From contig NZ_PHUJ01000003.1 of the NCBI RefSeq assembly GCF_002813375.1, positions 4,650,001-4,714,000 on the forward strand: a stretch of 64,000 nucleotides of DNA, written 5' to 3'. Both the position numbers and the translations under genes were made by a program. The DNA comes from Pseudonocardia alni. GTDB taxonomy: Bacteria > Actinomycetota > Actinomycetes > Mycobacteriales > Pseudonocardiaceae. Below the pieces are notes generated by a model. It did not search any database. It saw only the letters and a list, made by a program, of their open reading frames with translations, and had not been told where the DNA came from. Each line of letters opens with the position of its first letter. Positions within the stretch are counted from its first letter, which is position 1. Shown piece by piece: positions 40,583 through 47,761 of the stretch.

Positions 40583-42091
40583 ATGAGCCCGATCACCGGT
40601 CCCGGCCTCGGGCTGGGCACCTGGCCCGCCCGCCGCGCGCGGATCAGTCCGCACGCCCCGGCCCTGTCCGACGGGGAGCGGGCGATCGACCACGCCGGGC
40701 TGGCCGGGCGCGCCGCCCGGATCGCCGGCGGTCTGGCGGAGCGGGGCGTCGGGCCGGGGGACCGGGTCGCCTGGCTGGGGGTGAACGCCGTCGCCACCCT
40801 GGAGACCTGCTTCGCGGCGTGGCGGCTCGGCGCGGTCGCGGTCCCGCTGAACTACCGCCTGGCCCCCGCCGAGGTCGGCTACATGCTCGACGACTGCGGC
40901 GCGACGCTGCTCGTGCACGGCCCCGACGCCGACGACCTCGTCGCCGCGACCGCGCCGCGGATCCCGGTCGTGCGCGGCGTCGAGGACCTCGCCCGCGGGC
41001 CCGCCCGCGACGACGCCGGTGCCGGTCTCGACGACCCGGCCGTGCTGCTCTACACCTCCGGCACCACCGGCCGTCCGAAGGCGGCGGTGCTGACCCACGG
41101 CAACCTGACCTGGAACACGGTCAACCAGCTCGCCCACGTCGACGTCTGCTCCGACGAGCGCACGCTGTGCATCTCGCCGCTGTTCCACTGCGTCGGGCTC
41201 TCCCAGGTCACGCTGCCCACGCTGTTCAAGGGCGGCAGCGTCGAGCTGGTCGCCCGGTTCGACCCGGCGGCGGTCCTGGGCCGGATCGCCGAGGCCGGGA
41301 TCACCAGCTTCGCCGCCGTCCCGACGATGCTGCAGATGCTGTGCGAGTCCCCGTCGTTCGCGGGCACGGACCTGTCGTCGCTGCGCACCGTGGTCTACGG
41401 CGGGTCCCCGGTGCAGGAGCGGGTCGCCAGGGCCTGGCTGGAGCGCGGCGTCGCCCTGCAGCAGGGCTACGGGATGACCGAGGCCTCGCCCGGGGTGCAC
41501 ATGGCGACCCGCGACGGCACGGCTGCGCACCCGCCGACCTCGGTCGGGGTGCCGCACTTCTTCACCGACGTCGCCGTCGAGCGCGACGGCGAGCTCGCCC
41601 CCCTCGACGACGAGCCCGGCGAGCTGCTGGTCCGCGGGCCGCACGTCAGCCCCGGCTACTGGAACCGCCCGGACGAGACCGCGGCGTCGCGGCGCGGGGA
41701 GTGGTTCCGTACCGGCGACGTGCTCCGGGCCGGCGAGGACGGCTGGGCGTTCGCCGTCGACCGGGTCAAGGACATGATCATCTCGGGCGGCGAGAACGTG
41801 TACCCGGCCGAGGTCGAGGCGGTCGCGGTCACCCATCCCGACATCGCCGACTGCGCCGTCGTCGGGGTCCCCGACGAACGCTGGGGCGAGGTCGGCGCGG
41901 CCTACGTGCAGCTGCGCCCCGGCACCGACCTCGACGCCGACGCGGTGCGCGCGCTGCTCGCCGGGCGGCTGGCGCGCTACAAGGTCCCGAAGTACGTGCG
42001 GTTCGTCGACGAGCTGCCCCGCAACGCGTCCGGCAAGGTCCGGCGCGTCGACCTGCGTGCGGCCGCGGCCGTCGCCGAGGAGCTGTCGTGA
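40583..42091 (+). CDS. Aromatic/acyl-CoA ligase (CouL-like AMP-dependent synthetase)
   Basis: A 502-residue adenylate-forming ligase. Motifs: LLYTSGTTGRPKAAVLTHGN near residue 155, YGMTEASPGVHM near 298, FRTGDVLRAGEDGWAFAVDRVKDMIISGGENVYP as A7/A8 near 375-410 (given in parts), and the A10 lysine in NASGKVRRVD close to the end. The first committed step would charge an imported aromatic or related acid with CoA. The ATG at 40583 has GAGGGAG and AAGGAG upstream; a longer start at 40562 is possible but falls in the operator. Downstream genes overlap by GTGA, forming one operon. Confidence 0.9.
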   Translation: MSPITGPGLGLGTWPARRARISPHAPALSDGERAIDHAGLAGRAARIAGGLAERGVGPGDRVAWLGVNAVATLETCFAAWRLGAVAVPLNYRLAPAEVGYMLDDCGATLLVHGPDADDLVAATAPRIPVVRGVEDLARGPARDDAGAGLDDPAVLLYTSGTTGRPKAAVLTHGNLTWNTVNQLAHVDVCSDERTLCISPLFHCVGLSQVTLPTLFKGGSVELVARFDPAAVLGRIAEAGITSFAAVPTMLQMLCESPSFAGTDLSSLRTVVYGGSPVQERVARAWLERGVALQQGYGMTEASPGVHMATRDGTAAHPPTSVGVPHFFTDVAVERDGELAPLDDEPGELLVRGPHVSPGYWNRPDETAASRRGEWFRTGDVLRAGEDGWAFAVDRVKDMIISGGENVYPAEVEAVAVTHPDIADCAVVGVPDERWGEVGAAYVQLRPGTDLDADAVRALLAGRLARYKVPKYVRFVDELPRNASGKVRRVDLRAAAAVAEELS

Positions 42092-42864
42092 GTTCTCTGC
42101 CGGAGTCGCTGACCGTGGAACGCCAGGGCGAGGTGGCCGTGCTGCGCCTGTCCCGGCCCCGCAAGCGCAACGCCCTCGACGACGCGACCGTGCTCGGTAT
42201 CGAGGACTTCTTCGCCCGCCCGCCCGAGGGGGTGCGCGCCGTCGTGCTCGACGCCGAGGGCGACCACTTCTGCGCCGGGCTGGACCTGTCCGAGCTCGGC
42301 GACCGCGACGTCGTCGCGGCGATGGAGCACTCCCGGATGTGGCACCGCGCGTTCGCCCGGCTCGCCGAGGGACGGCTGCCGGTCGTCTCGGTGCTCAAGG
42401 GCGCCGTCGTCGGCGGCGGGCTGGAGCTGGCCTCGGCCACCCACCTGCGCGTCGCCGAGGACTCCACCTTCTACGCGCTGCCCGAGGGACAGCACGGCCT
42501 GTTCGTCGGTGGCGGCGGGTCGGTGCGGGTGCCGCGGCTGATCGGCGTGCACCGGATGACCGACATGATGCTGACCGGCCGCGTCCTCGACGCCGACGAG
42601 GGCCACACGCTGGGCCTGTCGCACTACCGCACCGGCCCGGGGGAGGGCCTGGCCCGCGCCTGCGAGCTGGCCCGCACCGTCGCCGGGAACTCGGCGATCA
42701 CCAACGTCGCGGTGCTCCAGGCGCTGCCGCGGATCGCCGAGGCCTCCCCGGACCACGGCTTCATGATGGAGTCGCTGGTCGCCGCCGTCGCCTCGTCCAG
42801 CGCCGAGGCCCAGGAGCGGATGCGGGCCTTCCTCGACGGCCGCGGCGGAAAGGTGCGCCGGTGA
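42088..42864 (+). CDS. Enoyl-CoA hydratase/isomerase family protein (crotonase, CouM-like)
   Basis: A 258-residue crotonase-fold enzyme. The oxyanion-hole segments are HFCAGLDLSEL near residue 60 and KGAVVGGGLELASATHLRVAED near residue 103. The usual first catalytic Glu region reads YALPEGQHGLFVGGGGSVRVPRL. It would hydrate the double bond of an aromatic enoyl-CoA, as CouM does. The GTG start overlaps the ligase stop. Its C-terminal part (MTDMMLTGRVLDADEGHTLG) is typical of the family, and length is normal. Confidence 0.88.
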   Translation: MSSLPESLTVERQGEVAVLRLSRPRKRNALDDATVLGIEDFFARPPEGVRAVVLDAEGDHFCAGLDLSELGDRDVVAAMEHSRMWHRAFARLAEGRLPVVSVLKGAVVGGGLELASATHLRVAEDSTFYALPEGQHGLFVGGGGSVRVPRLIGVHRMTDMMLTGRVLDADEGHTLGLSHYRTGPGEGLARACELARTVAGNSAITNVAVLQALPRIAEASPDHGFMMESLVAAVASSSAEAQERMRAFLDGRGGKVRR

Positions 42865-44807
42865 GCGAGCTGCTGCGCCCCGTCGCCGACGACGTCCGGG
42901 AGACCACGGAGATCGGCCGGTTCGTCACCGCCGTCGAGCGCGGGCACGGCCTGACCCTGCCCGACTACGCCGCGCTGCACCGCTGGTCGGTGACCGAGCC
43001 CGAGGCGTTCTGGTCCGCGGTCGCGACCCACCTCGGCGTCCGGTTCGACACCCCGCCCCGGGCGGTGCTCGGGCGGCGGGGGATGCCCGGCGCCGAGTGG
43101 TTCCCCGGCGCGACGCTGAACTACGCCGCGCACGCCCTGGACGGCCCCGAGGGCGACGTCGCCGTCGTCGCGTACTCCCAGACCCGCGACCGGGTGGAGC
43201 TCACCTGGGGCGGGCTGCGCGAGCAGGTCGCCCGCGCCCGGGCCGGGCTGCGCAGGCTCGGCGTCGGCCGCGGCGACCGCGTCGCGGCGTACCTGCCGAA
43301 CCTGCCCGAGACCGTCGTCGCGTTCCTCGCGACGGCCTCGCTCGGCGCGGTCTGGACGAGCTGTGCCCCCGAGTTCGGCGCCCGCAGCGTGCTCGACCGG
43401 TTCGGCCAGGTCGACCCGGTCGTGCTGCTCACCGTCGGCGGCTACGGCTGGGCCGGGCGCGACGTCGACCGCCGTGACGAGGTCGCCGCCCTGCGCGCCG
43501 GGCTGCCCGGGGTGCGCCACGTCGTCGCCGTGCCGTACGGGCCGCACACCGTGCCCGACGCGATGACCTGGGACGAGCTGCTGGCCGCCGACCCGGAGCC
43601 GGGCGCCGACCCGGTCCCGTTCGACCACCCGCTGTGCGTGCTGTTCTCCTCCGGCACCACCGGGCTGCCCAAGGCGATCGTGCACGGCCACGGCGGCATC
43701 CTGGTCGAGCACCTCAAGAACCACGCCCTGAGCTGGGACCTCGGCCCCGGCGACCGGATCCTCTGGTACTCCACGACCGCCTGGATGATGTGGAACGCGC
43801 TGGTGTCCGGGCTGCTGCGGCAGGCCTCGATCGTGCTGATCGACGGCAACCCGGCCCACCCCGACCTCGGGTGGCAGTGGCGTCTCGCCGCCGAGACTGG
43901 CGCGACGCTGCTGGGTGCCAGCCCCGGGTTCCTCATGGCCTCGCGCGCCGCGGGCCTGCGCCCGGCCGCCGAGCACGACCTGTCCGCGGTCCGCCAGATC
44001 GGCGCCGCCGGGAGCCCTCTCCCGCCGGAGGGCTACCGCTGGGTGGCCGAGCAGTTCGGCCCGGAGGTACTGCTCAACGTGGGCAGCGGCGGCACCGACG
44101 TCTGCTCCGGCATCGTGCAGGGGAGCCCTTTCCAGCCGGTGTGGTCCGGCGAGATCTCCGGGCCCTGTCTCGGGGTCGACGCCGCCGCCGTCGACGACGC
44201 GGGCCGCCCGGTCGTCGACGAGCTCGGCGAGCTGGTCATCCGGGCCCCCATGCCGTCGATGCCCGTCGGCTTCTGGGGCGACGACGACGGCAGCCGCTAC
44301 CGCGACACCTACTTCGCCACCTGGCCCGGGGTGTGGCGGCACGGCGACTGGGTCCGCTTCTCGGCCGTCGGCTCCGCGGTCGTCGCCGGCCGCTCCGACG
44401 CCACCCTCAACCGGGGCGGCGTCCGGCTGGGGACCGCCGAGTTCTACCGCGTCGTCGAGGAACTGCCCGAGGTCGAGGACTCGCTCGTGGTGCACCTGGA
44501 GGACCCCGCGGGCGGCAACGGTGCGCTGCTGCTGTTCGTGCAGCCCGCCGACGGCACCCCCCTCGACGACGCCCTGGTCACCCGGATCCGCACCGCGCTG
44601 CGTGGCGAGCTCACCCCGCGCCACGTCCCGGACCGGATCGAGGCGGTGCCGGTCGTGCCGCGCAACCGCACCGGCAAGAAGCTGGAGGTCCCCGTGAAGC
44701 GCATCCTGCTCGGCGCGGCCGTCGACGACGTCGCCTCCCGCGACGTGCTCGCCGACCCGACCGCGCTCGACGCGTTCGTCCACTTCGCCTCCGGGACGCC
44801 GGCGTGA
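42861..44807 (+). CDS. Acetoacetyl-CoA synthetase-like acyl-CoA ligase
   Basis: A 648-residue ligase of the acetoacetate-CoA ligase group, longer than the first ligase by its typical N-terminal extension (TEIGRFVTAVERGHGLTLPDY). Motifs: CVLFSSGTTGLPKAIVHGHGG near residue 260 (given in parts), WYSTTAWMMWNALVSGLL, GGTDVCSGIVQGSP, GDWVRFSAVGSAVVAGRSDATLNRGGVRLGTAE (partly) and PRNRTGKKLEVPVKRIL. It could activate acetoacetate or a beta-keto acid. CouNOMRLT as remembered lacks a second ligase, so its role here is not obvious: it may recover an acid released by the amidohydrolase, or widen substrate range. GTGA overlaps at both ends. Confidence 0.88.
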   Translation: MSELLRPVADDVRETTEIGRFVTAVERGHGLTLPDYAALHRWSVTEPEAFWSAVATHLGVRFDTPPRAVLGRRGMPGAEWFPGATLNYAAHALDGPEGDVAVVAYSQTRDRVELTWGGLREQVARARAGLRRLGVGRGDRVAAYLPNLPETVVAFLATASLGAVWTSCAPEFGARSVLDRFGQVDPVVLLTVGGYGWAGRDVDRRDEVAALRAGLPGVRHVVAVPYGPHTVPDAMTWDELLAADPEPGADPVPFDHPLCVLFSSGTTGLPKAIVHGHGGILVEHLKNHALSWDLGPGDRILWYSTTAWMMWNALVSGLLRQASIVLIDGNPAHPDLGWQWRLAAETGATLLGASPGFLMASRAAGLRPAAEHDLSAVRQIGAAGSPLPPEGYRWVAEQFGPEVLLNVGSGGTDVCSGIVQGSPFQPVWSGEISGPCLGVDAAAVDDAGRPVVDELGELVIRAPMPSMPVGFWGDDDGSRYRDTYFATWPGVWRHGDWVRFSAVGSAVVAGRSDATLNRGGVRLGTAEFYRVVEELPEVEDSLVVHLEDPAGGNGALLLFVQPADGTPLDDALVTRIRTALRGELTPRHVPDRIEAVPVVPRNRTGKKLEVPVKRILLGAAVDDVASRDVLADPTALDAFVHFASGTPA

Positions 44808-45769
44808 GCGCGCCCGGGACCCCCGGCGGCGCCGGTGCCGCGGCCGGGGTCGGCACCGTCGCCGTCGTCGGGACGGGGGTGATCGGCGTCGGCTGGACGG
44901 CGCTGTTCCTGGCCCGCGGCCTGCACGTGCGCGCCTTCGACCCCGCACCGGGCGCCGAGGACCGGCTGCGTGCCGACCTCGCCGCGCTCGGCCCGTTCCC
45001 CGGCCACGACGGCCCGCTGCCGGTGGCGAACCTGGTGTTCGCCGACAGCGCCGGTGACGCCGCCGGGCCCGCCGGGTTCGTGCAGGAGAACGGCCCCGAG
45101 CGCGAGGACCTCAAGCACACCCTGTTCGCCGAGCTGGACTCCGCCGCAGCCCCCGGCGTCGTGCTCGCCTCCAGCTCCTCGGGCCTCCTGCCGACGACGA
45201 TCGCCCGCGGCGCCGCCCGGCACCCCGAGCGGGTGCTCGTCGGGCACCCGTTCAACCCGCCGCAGGTCATCCCGCTGGTCGAGGTCGTGCCGGGGGAGCG
45301 GACGGCGGAGTCCGCCGTCGAGGCCGCGCTCGCCTTCTACGCCGCGCTGGGCAAGCGGCCGGTCCGGCTGCGCGCCGAGGTGCCGGGCCACCTGGCCAAC
45401 CGGCTGCAGGCCGCGCTGTGGCAGGAGGCGTACTCGCTGGTCGAGCGGGGTGTCGCGACGGTCGCCGACGTCGACGCCGCCATCTCCCACGGCCCCGGCC
45501 TGCGCTGGGCGGTGCTCGGCCCGTTCGCCAACCAGCACCTGTCCGGCGGCCCCGGCGGCCTCGCGCACATCCTGGAGCATCTCGGTCCGCCCACCGAGCG
45601 GTGGTGGCGCGACCTCGGCCAGGTCACGCTCACCCCCGAGCTGGCCGCGACGCTGGTCGACGGCGTCCGCGACGAGCTGGGTGACCTCGACGGCCCCGCG
45701 CTCGCCGCCCGCCGCGACAGCGTCCTCGCCGCGCTGCTCGAGGCCAAGTCCCGTACCGAGCTCCCCTGA
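44804..45769 (+). CDS. 3-Hydroxyacyl-CoA dehydrogenase family protein (CouN-like)
   Basis: A 321-residue NAD-dependent dehydrogenase. The Rossmann motif is VAVVGTGVIGVGWTALFLARG after a ~15-residue Ala/Gly-rich lead, with the acidic end of strand 2 in RAFDPAPG. The catalytic His region is VLVGHPFNPPQVIPLVEVVPG near residue 148, and the C-terminal dimer domain has PGHLANRLQAALWQEAYSLVERGVA. The group contains L-carnitine dehydrogenase and lambda-crystallin-type enzymes. In this operon it would oxidise the beta-hydroxy-acyl-CoA from the crotonase to the beta-keto thioester. The GTG start overlaps the ligase stop. Confidence 0.9.
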   Translation: MSAPGTPGGAGAAAGVGTVAVVGTGVIGVGWTALFLARGLHVRAFDPAPGAEDRLRADLAALGPFPGHDGPLPVANLVFADSAGDAAGPAGFVQENGPEREDLKHTLFAELDSAAAPGVVLASSSSGLLPTTIARGAARHPERVLVGHPFNPPQVIPLVEVVPGERTAESAVEAALAFYAALGKRPVRLRAEVPGHLANRLQAALWQEAYSLVERGVATVADVDAAISHGPGLRWAVLGPFANQHLSGGPGGLAHILEHLGPPTERWWRDLGQVTLTPELAATLVDGVRDELGDLDGPALAARRDSVLAALLEAKSRTELP

Positions 45770-45790
45770 CCCTCCGTGGAGAGGACCGCC

Positions 45791-46663
45791 ATGCCGCTCG
45801 ACCCCGCCACCGTCGATGCCATCGACGTGCACGTCCACGTCGAACAGGACGGCCACGGCTGCCTGGCCCTCGACCAGGAGCTGCTCGACGCCTCGGCGAA
45901 GTACTTCAAGGCCGACCAGGACCGCACGCCGACCATCGACGCGATCGCCGAGCACTACCGGGCACGCCGGATCGCCGCGGTGGTGTTCACCGTCGACGCA
46001 CCGTCGGGCACCGGGCACCCGCCGCTGTCCAGCGAGGAGATCGCCGACGCGGCCGCCGCGCACGACGACGTGCTGATCCCGTTCGGCTCGGTCGACCCGC
46101 ACACCGGCAAGGCGGCCGTCGCCCGCGCCCGCCGGCTGGTCACCGAGCACGGGGTCCGCGGCTTCAAGTTCCACCCCAGCCTGCAGGCGTTCGAACCTGA
46201 CGACGTGCGCTTCTACCCGCTCTACGAGGCCATCGCCGAGCTGGGCGTGCCCGCGCTGTTCCACACCGGACAGACCGGGATCGGCGCCGGGCTGCCGGGC
46301 GGACGTGGGATCAAACTGCGCTACTCGAACCCGATGCTGCTCGACGACGTCGCCGCCGATCACCCCGACCTCACCGTGGTGCTCGCCCACCCGTCGGTGC
46401 CCTGGCAGGACGAGGCGATCTCGATCGCCACCCACAAGTCCAACGTGTACATCGACCTGTCGGGCTGGTCGCCGAAGTACTTCCCGCCGCAGCTGGTGCG
46501 GGCCGCGAACACGATGCTGCGCCGCAAGGTGCTGTTCGGCTCGGACTACCCGGTCATCACGCCCGACCGGTGGCTCGCGGACTTCGAGACCCTCGAGATG
46601 AAGCCCGAGGTCCGGCCGATGATCCTCAAGGACAACGCGGTGCGGATGCTCGGACTGGGGTGA
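45791..46663 (+). CDS. Amidohydrolase-superfamily hydrolase (CouO-like)
   Basis: A 290-residue TIM-barrel metal enzyme of the ACMSD/amidohydrolase-2 group. Metal ligands are in IDVHVHVEQDG near residue 10, GFKFHPSLQAF near 125, PALFHTGQTG near 152 and LFGSDYPVITPDRW near 255. GGAGAGGA precedes the ATG at 45791. In the Rhodococcus cou system a related protein is thought to split the aryl beta-keto-acyl-CoA into a benzoate-type acid and acetyl-CoA. The same step is proposed here. It is the last gene, 12 bp before a perfect 16-bp hairpin. Confidence 0.85.
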   Translation: MPLDPATVDAIDVHVHVEQDGHGCLALDQELLDASAKYFKADQDRTPTIDAIAEHYRARRIAAVVFTVDAPSGTGHPPLSSEEIADAAAAHDDVLIPFGSVDPHTGKAAVARARRLVTEHGVRGFKFHPSLQAFEPDDVRFYPLYEAIAELGVPALFHTGQTGIGAGLPGGRGIKLRYSNPMLLDDVAADHPDLTVVLAHPSVPWQDEAISIATHKSNVYIDLSGWSPKYFPPQLVRAANTMLRRKVLFGSDYPVITPDRWLADFETLEMKPEVRPMILKDNAVRMLGLG

Positions 46664-46674
46664 TCGTCGACGGT

Positions 46675-46710
46675 GAGGGGTCCGGTGCCGGATGCGGCAC
46701 CGGACCCCTC
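46675..46710 (+). terminator. Terminator of the aromatic CoA operon
   Basis: Perfect 16-bp arms (46675-46690 and 46695-46710) closed by a 4-nt GATG loop, beginning 12 bp after the amidohydrolase stop. The downstream tail is TC-rich but lacks a run of T. The position and stability make a transcription terminator the clear reading. Confidence 0.85.
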
Positions 46711-47009
46711 TCTCGTGCCGGTCACGGGATCGACGGCCGCCCGGGTTGTCCGGACGGGTTCCCGTACGGCCCGTCGCGTCGTACGGCGTCCCAGGTCAGA
46801 GCCTCGAAGCGAACCGGTTCCCGACGTCGTTGACACGATCAGGTGATTCGTTTCGCCGTGTTCCGGCACCGCGGGGCGGGTCGTCCCGGTCCGTACGGAG
46901 TAGCCCAGGTCACTCCCCGCGCCCGATCTCGGGGCTCTGCGACCCCGTTCCCATGTTGTGGACCTGTCCGGTGTCGAGTTGGTCCGAACGGGTCTGTTTA
47001 CTGATTCCC

Positions 47010-47090
47010 ATGCACCTCGTCTCCCGGTTCGCGGTTCGGCGCCACGTCGACCTGCGCCGCCAGGCGAGCGCGCTCTGTTCCGGCGTCTGA
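47010..47090 (+). CDS. Cys-containing putative leader peptide
   Basis: A 26-codon frame whose product contains RRHVDLRRQASALC. This fits the short actinobacterial putative-leader-peptide family, which I recall as R-R-H-(V/I)-D-L-x-R-x-x-S-A-L-C and which stands before sulfur-assimilation and sulfur-transport genes. The single Cys is at position 23 of 26. Ribosomes stalling there when charged tRNA-Cys is scarce could change folding of the RNA downstream. The first structural gene starts 305 bp later, and a GC-rich hairpin lies between. No clear ribosome site precedes the ATG, so it may be leaderless. The assignment rests on memory of the peptide family and on gene context. Confidence 0.75.
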   Translation: MHLVSRFAVRRHVDLRRQASALCSGV

Positions 47091-47220
47091 CCGCGCCCGG
47101 CTCCCGGGGCGCGCCCGCGCTCCGCCGCACGCCGTCCCCGGCACGGGGTCCGCAGCCGCGGTAGCCACGGGACCGCCCCCGCACTCCCCGACACCACCGC
47201 GCCCCCGCGCGGACCTCCCG

Positions 47221-47252
47221 CCCCGCCCTCCCGGCGGCCCGGGAGGGCGGGG
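47221..47252 (+). terminator. Attenuator-like hairpin between leader peptide and cluster
   Basis: Perfect 14-bp arms CCCCGCCCTCCCGG (47221-47234) and CCGGGAGGGCGGGG (47239-47252) with a 4-nt CGGC loop. It lies 130 nt after the leader-peptide stop and 143 nt before the first structural gene, where a regulated terminator would be placed. It lacks a T-run. The link to leader translation is inferred. Confidence 0.6.
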
Positions 47253-47395
47253 TCCGACGGCCCCTCGTGGCGCACGCCCGCACCTGCCCGCGCCCCGCGG
47301 CGCCGTCCACGACGGACGACGCCGCGGCTCGCCGCTCGGCGGATGTCCACATCGGACTCCACTTCGCTCCCTGTCACGAAAGAAGGAGACACGTC

Positions 47396-47761
47396 GTGCC
47401 TCAGCACCGCGCACGGTCCGCGTCCCGGGCCCGGCTGATCGCCGGCGGCGCCGCTCTCGCCGGCACCGCTCTGATCGGCCTGTCCGGGGCGGCCCAGGCG
47501 GCCACCCCGGACCTGGTCCCGGACCTCGGACCGATCCTCAGCTCCGACTCCTCCGGGCCCGCGAACGACGACCAGCCGGACCCGGCGCCGACGGCGCCCC
47601 CGATCGAGTCGTCCTACGAGGCGTTCGACTCCGACCAGCCGATCCAGCAGCTGCGCGACTTCGCCCCCGCGGGCGTCCCCGCCGCCGGCCTGGTCGACGT
47701 CGTCTCGAAGGCCCCGAAGCAGATCGCCCCGCCCTTCCTGTCCGGCGGAGCGGGCGAATGA
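47396..47761 (+). CDS. Small secreted protein, first gene of the sulfur/copper cluster
   Basis: A 121-residue exported protein. The signal peptide has an Arg-rich start (RARSASRAR) and hydrophobic core, with AQAA as the likely cleavage region near residue 35. The mature part is acidic, Pro-rich and probably disordered, ending PIQQLRDFAP...VSKAPKQIAPPFLSGGAGE. The PIxxLRDF stretch recalls PVYLLKDV in the small secreted protein at the far end of the cluster, so the two may be distant relatives. AAGGAG lies 7 nt before the GTG. Its stop overlaps the start of the propeller gene (ATGA). No function is recognised. Confidence 0.8.
   Translation: MPQHRARSASRARLIAGGAALAGTALIGLSGAAQAATPDLVPDLGPILSSDSSGPANDDQPDPAPTAPPIESSYEAFDSDQPIQQLRDFAPAGVPAAGLVDVVSKAPKQIAPPFLSGGAGE

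Larger units (their letters stand above)
46711..47395. other. Long leader region of the sulfur/copper cluster
   Basis: Apart from the 26-codon leader peptide (47010-47090) and the attenuator-like hairpin (47221-47252), no gene is supported. Near 46979 TTGGTC and near 46997 TTTACT are weak promoter-like hexamers. A minus-strand 33-codon frame starts opposite the leader peptide but has no ribosome site or recognised family. Confidence 0.5.

Noticed and set aside
46910..47407. Minus-strand frame opposite the leader peptide, including a 33-codon candidate
   Set aside because: No ribosome site and no family, and the opposite strand holds a peptide with a recognised conserved core.
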